DNA of 64,000 bases from NCBI GenBank assembly GCA_027489955.1, contig JAIXYZ010000013.1:1178001-1242000 (forward strand), given 5' to 3'. Below are positions 1-9,001 of this stretch, piece after piece. The notes under the pieces are model-generated. The model did not search any database. It had not been told where the DNA came from and was given only the letters and a program-made list of their open reading frames with translations. Positions within the stretch are counted from its first letter, which is position 1. Every line of letters begins with the position of its first letter. The position numbers and the translations under genes were made by a program. Origin of the DNA: Hyphomicrobiales bacterium. Its GTDB lineage: Bacteria > Pseudomonadota > Alphaproteobacteria > Rhizobiales > Beijerinckiaceae.

Positions 1-218
1 TCTAGCTTCGATTCCAGTGAGACCGCGAGCCGGCGCGTATCGTCCGGACCGAGGCATCCCACCGACATCGCAGGCAGCGCGCGCCCCGGAACCACCACGT
101 TCGGGCGATCGGGAACGCGCGCGCCGGCGGTCCGGACGGGGCTGACACCACAACCAACAAGAACCGAGCGGCAGGGCCTCCGGGCTGACGAGCGCCCGCC
201 GCGCAGATGGAGACGACA
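1..218. other. Leader region before nrdJ, no gene seen
   Basis: This GC-rich stretch holds no convincing reading frame and no end of an upstream gene. A cobalamin riboswitch would be plausible before a B12-dependent reductase, but the conserved B12-box core GCCACTG is absent. It probably carries the nrdJ promoter and leader, though no clear -35/-10 pair can be picked out. Confidence 0.4.
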
Positions 219-3200
219 ATGCGGATCGAGCGGCGCTACACCAAGGCCGGGCAGTCCCCCTATGCGGGCATCGAGTTCCGGCTGGCCACCAGCGAGATCC
301 GCAATCCGGACGGCTCGGTCGTCTTCCGGCTGGAGCAGATGGAGGTGCCGGCGGCGTGGAGCCAGGTCGCGTCCGACGTCCTGGCCCAGAAGTACTTCCG
401 CAAGGCCGGCGTCCCGGCGCGCCTGAAGAAAGTCGAGGAGAACGACGTCCCGTCCTTCCTGTGGCGCTCCGTGGCCGACGAGGCCGCCCTCGCCGGGCTG
501 CCGCAGGACCAGCGCCACGGCTCCGAGACCTCCGCCAAGCAGGTCTTCGACCGCCTGGCCGGCTGCTGGACCTATTGGGGCTGGAAGGGCGGCTACTTCT
601 CCACCGATGAGGACGCGCAGGCCTTCTTCGACGAGCACCGCTACATGCTGGCCATGCAGATGGCCGCGCCGAACTCGCCGCAATGGTTCAATACCGGCCT
701 GCACTGGGCCTACGGCATCGACGGCCCGAGCCAGGGCCACTTCTATGTCGACTACCGGACCGGCAAGCTCACCAAGTCGAAGTCGAGCTACGAGCATCCC
801 CAGCCGCATGCCTGCTTCATCCAGTCCGTCGCCGACGATCTGGTGAACGAGGGCGGCATCATGGACCTGTGGGTCCGCGAGGCCCGCCTGTTCAAGTACG
901 GCTCGGGCACGGGCTCGAACTTCTCGATGCTGCGCGGCGAGGGCGAGAAGCTCGCCGGCGGCGGCCGCTCCTCCGGCCTCATGTCCTTCCTCAAGATCGG
1001 CGACCGCGCCGCGGGCGCCATCAAGTCCGGTGGCACCACGCGCCGCGCGGCCAAGATGGTCGTGGTCGATGCCGACCACCCCGATATCGAGACCTATATC
1101 GACTGGAAGGTGAAGGAGGAGCAGAAGGTCGCCGCGCTGGTGACCGGCTCCAAGATCGTCAAGAAGGCCATGCAGGCCGTGATGAAGGCCTGCGTGAACT
1201 GCGAGGCCGAGGGCGACGCCTGCTTCGATCCGGAGAAGAACCCCGCGCTCAAGCGCGAGATCAAGCTCGCCCGCCGGGCCTCCGTGCCGGACAATTACAT
1301 CAAGCGCGTCATCCAGTTCGCCCGCCAGGGCTACACGTCGATCGCCTTCGACACCTACGACACCGACTGGGATTCGGAGGCCTATCTCACCGTCTCCGGC
1401 CAGAACTCGAACAATTCGGTCTCGCTGACGGACGATTTCCTGCGCGCGGTCGAGACCGACGGCGACTGGAGCCTCATCCGCCGCACCGACGGCAAGGTCG
1501 CCAGGACGCTGAAGGCGCGGGACCTGTGGGAGAAGATCGGCTACGCCGCCTGGGCCTCCGCCGATCCCGGCCTGCACTTCAACACGACGATGAACGACTG
1601 GCACACCTGCCCCGCGGGCGGCCGGATCCGGGCCTCCAACCCGTGCTCGGAATACATGTTCCTGGACGACACGGCGTGCAACCTGGCCTCGGCCAACCTG
1701 CTCCAGTTCTACGACCGCGCCGAAGGGCGCTTCGACGTGGAATCCTACGAGCATGCCTGCCGGCTCTGGACGATCGTGCTCGAGATCTCGGTTCTGATGG
1801 CGCAGTTCCCCTCCCGGGAGATCGCCGAACTCTCCTACGAGTACCGCACGCTGGGCCTCGGCTACGCCAATATCGGCGGCCTCCTGATGACGATGGGCCT
1901 GGGCTACGATTCCCCGGAAGGCCGCGCGCTGTGCGGCGCGCTCACCGCGATCATGACCGGCGTCGCCTATGCGACCTCGGCCGAGATGGCCGGCGAGCTC
2001 GGACCCTTCCCCGGCTACAAGAAGAACGCCGACGCGATGCTGCGCGTCATCCGCAACCACGTCCGCGCCGCCCGCGGCGAGGCCGCCGGCTACGAGACCC
2101 TGTCGGTCGATCCGGTTCCGCTCGACCACGCCTCCTGCCCGCAGCCGGACCTGGTCGACCACGCGGTCGCCGCCTGGAACGCCGCGCTGAAGGCGGGTGA
2201 AGCCAACGGCTACCGCAACGCCCAGACGACCGTCATCGCGCCGACCGGCACGATCGGCCTCGTCATGGATTGCGACACGACCGGCATCGAGCCCGATTTC
2301 GCCCTGGTGAAGTTCAAGAAGCTGGCCGGCGGCGGCTACTTCAAGATCATCAACCGCGCCGTGCCGGATGCCCTGCGGGTGCTCGGCTACAGCGAGGCCC
2401 AGATCGCCGAGATCGAGGCCTATGCGGTCGGCCACGGCTCCATCGCCCAGGCGCCCGCGATCAACCACGCGACGCTGAAGGCCCGCGGCTTCACGGACGA
2501 GAAGATCGCCGCGGTGGAGAAGGCCCTGCCCTCCGCCTTCGACGTGAAGTTCGTCTTCAACAAGTGGACGCTCGGCGCCGACTTCCTGGCGGAAGCGCTG
2601 AAGGTGCCCGCGGATCGGATGGACGATCCGTCCTTCGACCTGCTGACGCATCTGGGCTTCGCCAAGGGCGACATCGAGGCCGCGAACATCCATGTCTGCG
2701 GGGCGATGACGCTGGAAGGCGCACCGCACCTGAAGACCGAGCACTACCCGGTCTTCGACTGCGCCAATCCCTGCGGCCGCATCGGCAAGCGCTACCTGTC
2801 GGTGGAGAGCCACATCCGGATGATGGCGGCCGCCCAGCCCTTCATCTCGGGCGCGATCTCCAAGACGATCAACATGCCCAACGACGCGACGGTGGAGGAC
2901 TGCAAGTCCGCCTACATGCTGTCGTGGAAGCTGGCGCTGAAGGCCAACGCGCTCTACCGCGACGGCTCCAAGCTCAGCCAGCCGCTCAATGCGGCCCTGA
3001 TCGCCGACGAGGACGACGACGCCGAGGACGTGATCGAGGCCCTGGCCGCCATGCCGGCGACCGCAAAGGCGACCCAGGTCGCTGAGCGGATCGTCGAGCG
3101 CGTGATCGAGCGCGTCGAGCGCCAGCGCGAGCGGGAGAAGATGCCCGAGCGCCGCACCGGCTACATCCAGAAGGCCGTGGTCGGCGGCCACAAGGTCTAC

Positions 3201-3926
3201 CTGCACACCGGCGAGTACAAGGACGGGCGCCTGGGCGAGATCTTCATCGACATGCACAAGGAAGGCGCCGCCTTCCGCGCGATGATGAACAATTTCGCCA
3301 TCGCGGTGTCGCTCGGCCTGCAGTACGGCGTGCCGCTGGAGGAATACGTGGAGGCCTTCACCTTCACGCGCTTCGAGCCCTCGGGCTTCGTCCAGGGCAA
3401 CGAGTCGATCAAGAACGCGACGTCGATCCTCGACTACGTGTTCCGCGAACTGGCCATCTCCTATCTCGGCCGGAACGACCTCGCCCATATCGACCCGTCT
3501 GAGATCGGCCACGACGTGATCGGCTCGGGCGTCGGGCAGGACAAGGCGCCGGACGCGGGCACGCCCGCCCAGGTGTCGATGCCCGTGTCCAAGGGCTTCG
3601 TCCGCGGCCGGTCGACCAACTTCGTGTCAATCCCCGGGGGCGCGGGCGTCGCGTCCGCCGGCACGGTGACGATGCTCGCCACCGCCGGCGCCACGGCGCT
3701 GCGGGAAGAGGTCGTGGGCGATGCCGAAATGGCCAAGCTCGGCTTCGCCGCCCCGGCCGCCGCGCCCTCGCCGACCGCCATCCGCTCCGCGTCCGACAAG
3801 CGTGCGGAGGCGCTGATGAAGGGCTATGTGGGCGACAGCTGCGGCGAATGCGGCAACTTCACGCTCGTGCGCAACGGCACCTGCCTGAAGTGCGACACGT
3901 GCGGCTCGACGACGGGCTGTTCATGA
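219..3926 (+). CDS. nrdJ: Vitamin B12-dependent (class II) ribonucleoside-diphosphate reductase
   Basis: Reduces ribonucleotides to deoxyribonucleotides with adenosylcobalamin as radical source, so it works with or without oxygen. The product is 1235 aa. Visible motifs are the active-site NPCSE loop near residue 474, the phosphate-binding stretch APTGTIG, and a C-terminal cysteine tail (CGECG...CLKCDTCGS) of the redox/zinc-ribbon type found in long alphaproteobacterial NrdJ. I chose the ATG at 219 over the one at 207 because GGAG at 209-212 lies 6 nt before it and family members begin MRIERRYT. No reductase activator or second subunit follows, as expected for class II. Composition is typical of the genome. 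Confidence 0.96.
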   Translation: MRIERRYTKAGQSPYAGIEFRLATSEIRNPDGSVVFRLEQMEVPAAWSQVASDVLAQKYFRKAGVPARLKKVEENDVPSFLWRSVADEAALAGLPQDQRHGSETSAKQVFDRLAGCWTYWGWKGGYFSTDEDAQAFFDEHRYMLAMQMAAPNSPQWFNTGLHWAYGIDGPSQGHFYVDYRTGKLTKSKSSYEHPQPHACFIQSVADDLVNEGGIMDLWVREARLFKYGSGTGSNFSMLRGEGEKLAGGGRSSGLMSFLKIGDRAAGAIKSGGTTRRAAKMVVVDADHPDIETYIDWKVKEEQKVAALVTGSKIVKKAMQAVMKACVNCEAEGDACFDPEKNPALKREIKLARRASVPDNYIKRVIQFARQGYTSIAFDTYDTDWDSEAYLTVSGQNSNNSVSLTDDFLRAVETDGDWSLIRRTDGKVARTLKARDLWEKIGYAAWASADPGLHFNTTMNDWHTCPAGGRIRASNPCSEYMFLDDTACNLASANLLQFYDRAEGRFDVESYEHACRLWTIVLEISVLMAQFPSREIAELSYEYRTLGLGYANIGGLLMTMGLGYDSPEGRALCGALTAIMTGVAYATSAEMAGELGPFPGYKKNADAMLRVIRNHVRAARGEAAGYETLSVDPVPLDHASCPQPDLVDHAVAAWNAALKAGEANGYRNAQTTVIAPTGTIGLVMDCDTTGIEPDFALVKFKKLAGGGYFKIINRAVPDALRVLGYSEAQIAEIEAYAVGHGSIAQAPAINHATLKARGFTDEKIAAVEKALPSAFDVKFVFNKWTLGADFLAEALKVPADRMDDPSFDLLTHLGFAKGDIEAANIHVCGAMTLEGAPHLKTEHYPVFDCANPCGRIGKRYLSVESHIRMMAAAQPFISGAISKTINMPNDATVEDCKSAYMLSWKLALKANALYRDGSKLSQPLNAALIADEDDDAEDVIEALAAMPATAKATQVAERIVERVIERVERQREREKMPERRTGYIQKAVVGGHKVYLHTGEYKDGRLGEIFIDMHKEGAAFRAMMNNFAIAVSLGLQYGVPLEEYVEAFTFTRFEPSGFVQGNESIKNATSILDYVFRELAISYLGRNDLAHIDPSEIGHDVIGSGVGQDKAPDAGTPAQVSMPVSKGFVRGRSTNFVSIPGGAGVASAGTVTMLATAGATALREEVVGDAEMAKLGFAAPAAAPSPTAIRSASDKRAEALMKGYVGDSCGECGNFTLVRNGTCLKCDTCGSTTGCS

Positions 3927-4005
3927 ACAAGCTCAGACGCTCTGGGCGGAGCATGTACTTGCGATGCCCAGGGCCTCCGGAGCTGCGCTGTGACAGGAGC
4001 ATCAG

Positions 4006-4755
4006 CTGAATTGCCGTTCCTGCATTTTTTGTGGAGCTGCATCAACCCTTACCAAAGAGCATGTACTGCCACTTTGGCTACAAGATCTCGACGCTAGCGG
4101 GGTGAAGACTGGTTTCACAGGCACTCACTATAGTGCCTTGGGCACGATCAAATCGGTTCGTAGAATAAGTGGAAAAAACCACACGTATCGTGGCGTTTGC
4201 GCCAAATGTAACAATGGATGGATGTCGGAGCTTGAGAATAAATTCCGTAACATAGTCAAGAGCAAGCCACCTCATGATTTGATTAAAGTTATAAATCGAA
4301 GAGACCGAACCACTATATCGAGATGGATTACGAAGACGGCTATCATCGCCCACTTTAGTTCGAATTATAGAAAAATACTTCCGCTATCTATCGCTAGGAC
4401 AATGTTTGAAACAGGCAATAATCTGAAAGGAGTTAAAGTATTTGTTGGACTCGTTAAGCCAGCGAGACGAATTGTATGGCTTCAAACTAGCCCTTACTCC
4501 TGCACCATAAGAAAATCAGACCAAAATAATATCGATTTTTTCAACGATGTTTTTGTTTTTTTGCTGTCAATAGACAGCTTAATGTTGTGTTTTACATGGA
4601 AAGATAATAATCTCACAGACTATGAATTAGTCTGTCATAATAATCTTTTTGGTGAGATATATCCGAAGTATAAACCGCCAAGAACTGTAAAAGTTTTTAA
4701 TAATTTGATAGATGCTTCTCAATTCATAAGGCTGGAACTGAAAAGTAACTTGTAG
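4006..4755 (+). CDS. HNH-like zinc-binding protein, AT-rich, probable CTG start
   Basis: Reading upstream in frame from the GTG at 4102 reaches a stop at 3991. The extension encodes CIFCGAASTLTKEHVLPLWL, the N-terminal half of a recurring HNH-like family (CxxC, LTxEHVxPxW, then CxxCNxGWMSxLE). The second cysteine pair (about residues 65 and 68) lies just inside the GTG version, so a GTG start would lose half the metal site. The only in-frame start-like codon with a ribosome site is CTG at 4006: AGGAG at 3995-3999 is 6 nt away. The product would be 249 aa. The gene is markedly AT-rich and has a hydrophobic, lysine/asparagine-rich C-terminal half, unlike its neighbours, which suggests recent transfer. 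Nuclease activity is inferred from motifs only. Confidence 0.6.
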   Translation: MNCRSCIFCGAASTLTKEHVLPLWLQDLDASGVKTGFTGTHYSALGTIKSVRRISGKNHTYRGVCAKCNNGWMSELENKFRNIVKSKPPHDLIKVINRRDRTTISRWITKTAIIAHFSSNYRKILPLSIARTMFETGNNLKGVKVFVGLVKPARRIVWLQTSPYSCTIRKSDQNNIDFFNDVFVFLLSIDSLMLCFTWKDNNLTDYELVCHNNLFGEIYPKYKPPRTVKVFNNLIDASQFIRLELKSNL

Positions 4756-4783
4756 CTGTTGAATTTTTTATCATTTCAATTGC

Positions 4784-4799
4784 TCAGGATTGCTCCTGA
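4784..4799. terminator. Short perfect hairpin after the AT-rich gene
   Basis: TCAGGA-TTGC-TCCTGA forms a perfect 6-bp stem 29 nt past the stop codon of the HNH-like gene. There is no T-run directly after it, so it is at best a weak or factor-dependent terminator; it could also be a boundary feature of the insert. Confidence 0.25.
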
Positions 4800-4936
4800 A
4801 GCACCGCCACAGATACGAATGGTGGGTCGGTGAACTCGTCACCCATCAATCCGTTGCATCCGCAAGATTGACGTAACGCTCAAGGTCCTTCGCGGAACCT
4901 CAGCGCCGCGGACACAGCAAGTTCTCCCGCCCCGCA

Positions 4937-7081
4937 TCAGCCGGCCGGTTGCGCCACCCACTCCCGCGCCTGCGCGGGCGGCAAGGCGGGGGAGAACAGG
5001 AAGCCCTGCCCCAGCGGGCAGCCGAGGCTGGCGAGATAGGCGAGCTGGGCCTCGTCCTCGATGCCCTCGGCGACCACCTGCATCCCGAGGTTCAGACCGA
5101 GCTGGACGACGGATTCCAGGATCGCCCGGTCCTGGGCCGAGGTCATGACGCGGCTCACGAAGGAGCGGTCGATCTTGATCGCGTCCACGGGGCACGAGCG
5201 CAGATGGACGAGCGAGGCATAGCCCGTGCCGAAATCGTCCAGCGCCGAGCGGATGCCGGCCTCGCGCAACTGGCCGAGCGTGCGCTTCACCGCGCCGATC
5301 TCGTCGCCGATGACGATGCCCTCGGTGACCTCCACCTGGATCATTTCCGGGGCCAGCCCGTGTGCCGAAACCTGGTTGATTAGGACCCGGGCGAAGAGAT
5401 GCTCGCGCAGCTGGGCCGCCGTCAGGTTCACCGCGATATGGCCGAAGGCGAAGCCGGCCTCGTGCCAGGTCTTGGCCTGGTCGAGCGCCTGGCCCATGAC
5501 CCAGTGGCCCAGCCGCCGCGCCAGCTCCGGATCGTCGAAGGCAGGCGCGAAGGAGCCGGCGGAGACCACCTCCCCGTCCCGCAACCACCGCAGCAGCGCC
5601 TCGAAGCCGACGAGGCGGCGCGTCGCGAGGCAGAGCTTGGGCTGGTAGAACAGTGCGAGCTCGCCCCGGTCGAGCGCCGCCGCGATGCTGCGCACGGTCT
5701 CGTAGCGGCTGTCGACCTCGGCCTTCATGCGCGGCACGAAGCGGCGCACCGTGTTGCGGCCGCCGAGCTTGGCGGCATAGAGCGCGATGTCGGCGCGGGT
5801 GAAGAGCTCGGACGGGTCGCGGCCGGCGGATATCTCGGCCAGGTCCACGCCAATCGACGCGCCGAGCTGGAAGGACTGGTCCTGCCAGAGGATCGGCCGG
5901 CGCACCGCGTCCAGGATGCGCTCGGCGAGGTCGTCGACATCCTCGCTGCCGCAGCCGGGCTGCATCAGGACGGCGAACTCGTCGCCGCCGAGCCGCGCCA
6001 CCAGCCGCGCACCGTCGCAGATGTCCGACAGCCGCCGCGCGATCTGCTTCAGGCACTCGTCGCCGACGCCGTGGCCGAACGTGTCGTTCACGTGCTTGAA
6101 GCCGTCCAGGTCGATCAGCAGCAGCGCCACGCTCGACGGGCCGGCTTCCCGGCAGGTATCGGCCAGGGCGGACTGGAAGACGATCCGGTTGGCAAGGCCC
6201 GTCATCACGTCGCGCTCGGCGAGCTGGCGCGTCTGCTCCCAGAGCGCCTTCTCCTCCGTGATGTCCTGCTTCATGCCGAAGATGCGGACCGGCTCGCCGT
6301 TCTCGCATTCGACATTGGCGGTGATGCGCATCCAGCGCCGCCGCCCCTTGGCCGTGATGATGCGCGCGTCCAGCGTGAAATGACCGCGCTCGGCGATGGC
6401 GCGGGCGCGCACCTGCTCCAGCTCCATCCGGGAGGCCGGATCATAAAAGGGCAGCACCACCTCCCGCGGCACGGGCACGCCGCGCGGCAGCTCGAAAATG
6501 TCGTAGACGCCGTCCGTCCAGGTGATCTCCTCGTCGGGCAAGGTGCACTGCCAGACGCCGATGCGGGCGACGGAGGACGCCCGGTCGAAGATCTTGCGGC
6601 TATGGGCGAGGTCCCGCTCCTGGCGGCGGATGGTCGCCTGTTGCGAGGCGATCTGCGCCCGCGCCCGTTCGAGCCGGATCGCGGGGTCGTCCTGCGCCAG
6701 CAATGCGGCGGCGAAGTCGGCAAGGCCCGTGAGAGCCGAGGCCGCCTCGTCGCCGAAGGCACAGGCCCCGCCCGTGAGGATCAGCACGGCGCCCTCGCGC
6801 GGCACCGCAACCATCAGGAACGGCACGCGCTCGATCAGGCCCGATCCGGCATGAACGCCGCATAGAACGGATTGCGCGATCTCCAGGAGGCCGGCGGGCG
6901 GGCGCGTGTCGGGCTGGGCCGCGGCCAGAACCAGGAAGGATGCGTCGCCCGGGACGGCAAGCCATGCCTTCTGCGCCTGCGCCGTCGCCCGCGCCAGCTT
7001 CACCACCGCGCTCAGGTTGACGGGCCCGTAAGCATGGATGCTTCCGGTTGCATGAACGTCGGCACGGTTCGATCGCGGCAT
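4937..7081 (-). CDS. PAS-GGDEF-EAL cyclic-di-GMP signalling protein
   Basis: A 714-aa cytoplasmic sensor that probably makes and/or breaks cyclic di-GMP. Order: GAF-like N-terminal region (about 10-130), a short helical linker, a PAS domain (about 168-278, ending in the usual DITEEKAL), GGDEF (about 285-445, intact GGDEF at 365-369) and EAL (about 460-705, intact EAL at 494-496, plus VNLTA, VEVTEG, DDFGTG, KIDRSF and AEGIE). Both catalytic sets look complete. The product-inhibition site RxxD that normally precedes GGDEF is replaced by DGAR. There is no membrane segment. It stands alone, with no regulator beside it. Confidence 0.93.
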   Translation of the reverse strand: MPRSNRADVHATGSIHAYGPVNLSAVVKLARATAQAQKAWLAVPGDASFLVLAAAQPDTRPPAGLLEIAQSVLCGVHAGSGLIERVPFLMVAVPREGAVLILTGGACAFGDEAASALTGLADFAAALLAQDDPAIRLERARAQIASQQATIRRQERDLAHSRKIFDRASSVARIGVWQCTLPDEEITWTDGVYDIFELPRGVPVPREVVLPFYDPASRMELEQVRARAIAERGHFTLDARIITAKGRRRWMRITANVECENGEPVRIFGMKQDITEEKALWEQTRQLAERDVMTGLANRIVFQSALADTCREAGPSSVALLLIDLDGFKHVNDTFGHGVGDECLKQIARRLSDICDGARLVARLGGDEFAVLMQPGCGSEDVDDLAERILDAVRRPILWQDQSFQLGASIGVDLAEISAGRDPSELFTRADIALYAAKLGGRNTVRRFVPRMKAEVDSRYETVRSIAAALDRGELALFYQPKLCLATRRLVGFEALLRWLRDGEVVSAGSFAPAFDDPELARRLGHWVMGQALDQAKTWHEAGFAFGHIAVNLTAAQLREHLFARVLINQVSAHGLAPEMIQVEVTEGIVIGDEIGAVKRTLGQLREAGIRSALDDFGTGYASLVHLRSCPVDAIKIDRSFVSRVMTSAQDRAILESVVQLGLNLGMQVVAEGIEDEAQLAYLASLGCPLGQGFLFSPALPPAQAREWVAQPAG

Positions 7082-7202
7082 GACGGTCTGACGAATCCCC
7101 TGATCACCGCTAGGTTGCCTCGGGATTCGTTAAACAATTCATAGGCTACGCGTGCATCAGGCGCATGCCCGAAGCGCATCCGTGCCGGTTCGCCGATGGG
7201 TG

Positions 7203-7676
7203 TCAGGCGGCCGTCTTCACCGCGATCCTGCGGGCCTGACGCGCCGCATTCGCGGCCCGCGGCACCTGCACGGTGACGACGCCCTTGTCGAAGGTCGCCT
7301 CCACCTTGTCCGCGTCGATCTCGAACGGAAGCTGGAAGCGGCGCAGATAGGTGCCGCTGGCCCGTTCCACGACGTGGTAGCGCTTGTCCTTGCCGCCCTC
7401 CTCGCGCTGCACGGTGCGGTCGGCCCGCAGCGTCAGCACATCGTCGGCAATCGAGATGTCGATGTCCTTCGGCTCGATGCCCGGCAGCTCGGCCGTGAGC
7501 TCAATGCCCTTTTCCGTCTCGGCGATGTCGACGCTGGGAGAGAGGAAGCCGTCGTCCGCCGCCGACGCACTGGTCCAGACGGGCGCCAGCGATCCGAGCA
7601 GCCGGTCCATGTCCCGGCGCATGGCCGAAAGCGGGCCGAAGGAGCGTTCGAAGGGACGTACCGATCTCATGGTCAT
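7203..7676 (-). CDS. Small heat shock protein, Hsp20/alpha-crystallin family
   Basis: An ATP-independent holdase chaperone of 157 aa. The alpha-crystallin domain spans about residues 45-145 and includes ELPGIEPKDIDISI, YGxL-like strands and the C-terminal GVVTVQVP core. The frame stays open to 7889, but the ATG at 7676 has GGAG exactly 6 nt upstream (7683-7686) and gives a normal family length. A FixK/Fnr-type box and a -10 element lie at a standard distance upstream, so expression may rise when oxygen is low. It is divergent from the DUF1236 gene. Confidence 0.93.
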   Translation of the reverse strand: MTMRSVRPFERSFGPLSAMRRDMDRLLGSLAPVWTSASAADDGFLSPSVDIAETEKGIELTAELPGIEPKDIDISIADDVLTLRADRTVQREEGGKDKRYHVVERASGTYLRRFQLPFEIDADKVEATFDKGVVTVQVPRAANAARQARRIAVKTAA

Positions 7677-7753
7677 GGCGAACTCCATTCCTGCGCTCGG
7701 GTCTGCCGCCCGCGACCACGTTCTGCGCGGCTCCGCGGCGGCCAACCATGGAC

Positions 7754-7795
7754 AAAATATGGCGGCCGAGACCTGCGCCTGTTGCGCTAGATCAA
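7754..7795 (-). promoter_or_regulatory. FixK/Fnr-type box and -10 element of hsp20
   Basis: The sequence TTGATCTAGCGCAA on the minus strand (7795-7782) fits TTG(A/C)-N6-(T/G)CAA, the rhizobial FixK/FnrN consensus. A -10-like TATTTT lies at 7759-7754. If transcription starts 7 nt after it, near 7747, the box centre is at -41.5, the class II activator position. The geometry is seen in the sequence; the regulator is inferred. Confidence 0.55.
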
Positions 7796-7966
7796 GCTTC
7801 GATGGCGTTTCGATCACAGATTGTAACGCGGATAAACGATATCGATCAGGTACTTGCGCCCACACCTTCAGGAAATTTCCGCGTGGCATGTGGCCCTTTC
7901 GGAACCCCGGCGGAGCACGCTCGTTGTTAGGCAGACCATTGCTTCATCGATCAGAAGGAGAAGACG

Positions 7967-8356
7967 ATGCGCAAGTTCATGATCGCTGCCGGCGTTGCGG
8001 CCCTTATGGTGCCCGGCGCGGCGTTTGCCCAGGAAGGTACGGCGGCCGGTGTCGCCGGTGGTGCCGCCACGGGTGCCGTGCTCGGCGGCCCGGTCGGCGC
8101 GGTCGTCGGCGGGATCGCCGGTGGCGTGGTTGGCACAGCGATCGATCCGCCGCCCGCCGAGGTCCGCACCTATGTGCAGACCCAGCCCGTAGAGGAGATC
8201 CGCGTCGAGCGTAAGATCGTCGTCGGCGAGGCCCTGCCCGAGACCGTCACGGTCCACCGCGTGCCGAATTACGACCGCTACAGCTATGCCTACGTGAACG
8301 GCGACCGCGTGATCGTCGAGCCCCGCAGCCGCAAGGTGATCGAGGTCATCGACTGA
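7967..8356 (+). CDS. Exported DUF1236-type glycine-zipper protein
   Basis: A 129-aa exported protein of unknown function. It has a Sec signal peptide (cleavage likely after PGAAFA), a glycine-zipper stretch with repeated GGxxGAVxGG spacing (about residues 28-58), and a C-terminal DUF1236-like part with VERKIVVGEALPE and a YxYxxxNGDRVIVEPRSRKV ending. The ribosome site AAGGAGA is 7 nt before the ATG. The family is common in the envelope of Hyphomicrobiales. A strong terminator follows. Confidence 0.85.
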   Translation: MRKFMIAAGVAALMVPGAAFAQEGTAAGVAGGAATGAVLGGPVGAVVGGIAGGVVGTAIDPPPAEVRTYVQTQPVEEIRVERKIVVGEALPETVTVHRVPNYDRYSYAYVNGDRVIVEPRSRKVIEVID

Positions 8357-8381
8357 TCTGCGACAACCACACCGTATCGGG

Positions 8382-8409
8382 AAAGCCCGGCCGCAAGGCC
8401 GGGCTTTTT
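8382..8409. terminator. Bidirectional rho-independent terminator
   Basis: A perfect 11-bp stem, AAAGCCCGGCC (8382-8392) with GGCCGGGCTTT (8397-8407), and a GCAA tetraloop is flanked by A and T runs. It lies between the ends of the convergent DUF1236 and cupin genes and can serve both. Confidence 0.9.
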
Positions 8410-8419
8410 CGTGCCGCGC

Positions 8420-8815
8420 TCAGCGCGGCTCGGCGAAGGGCTTGCCCTTCTCGACGACATAGACCGCCGCCACCTTCGCAGCGCCGTCCCCGACATTGTC
8501 GCCTTCATGGGCAAGCCCGGCGGGGATCTGGTAGCTCTGCCCGGCCTCCAGCACGAGGTCGGGCTGCCCCTCGATCTTGAGCACCATGCGCCCTTCCAGG
8601 ACGAGGCCCATCTCGACCCCGTGATGCATGTGGCGGGCGATCCGGCCGCCCTTGACCACCTCGGCCGTGCCCAGAACCGTTTCGTGGGCCGCTGCGGTCG
8701 GCACGTCGTATCGCTGGAGGATGGCGCGGCGGATGCCGTCCTGCTGGGCCAAGCCGACCGAGCCGGTCAGGGCGGCGCAGATCGACAGGGAAACGGCGAC
8801 GATGGCAGGGCGCAT
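8420..8815 (-). CDS. Exported cupin-domain protein
   Basis: A 131-aa periplasmic protein with a signal peptide (residues 1-23, ending GLAQ) and one cupin barrel. The metal-site histidines are visible in HMHHGVEMGLVLEGR and later in PAGLAHEGDN, together with the typical glycine turns. The substrate cannot be told from sequence. It converges on the DUF1236 gene across the shared terminator and seems to be a single-gene unit. Confidence 0.85.
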   Translation of the reverse strand: MRPAIVAVSLSICAALTGSVGLAQQDGIRRAILQRYDVPTAAAHETVLGTAEVVKGGRIARHMHHGVEMGLVLEGRMVLKIEGQPDLVLEAGQSYQIPAGLAHEGDNVGDGAAKVAAVYVVEKGKPFAEPR

Positions 8816-9001
8816 GGCAGGCTCCGGCAGGGAAAGGCTTAACGCCGTAACCCTGCGTCAGGAGCGGACCGAACTCAACGGCCGGACGAGCCTTGAAGGA
8901 ATGGGAGAGGCAGGAGGGGCGGCACGCGGTGCGGCGCCCCTCCCTCGCCCTCGCCGGCGATTCGTCACCGCCGGCGTATTCGTCGATCCCGCATAATCCA
9001 T

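Noticed and set aside
1-30. tRNA-like TTCGATTCC at the left edge
   Set aside because: The flanking bases do not form a T-arm stem and no other tRNA part is visible.
1-206. Cobalamin riboswitch before nrdJ
   Set aside because: Expected by function, but no B12-box core or convincing arms were found.
683-2200. Long same-strand and antisense frames inside nrdJ, and similar ones in uvrA, serS, scpAB, argS and aspS
   Set aside because: They are arginine/proline-rich by-products of high GC in the other frames and lack ribosome sites and family motifs; the true genes are unambiguous.
7677-7870. Sigma-32 promoter or ROSE thermometer for hsp20
   Set aside because: CTTGAT and CCATAT are 28 nt apart, too far for a sigma-32 promoter, and no ROSE-type pairing with the ribosome site was seen.
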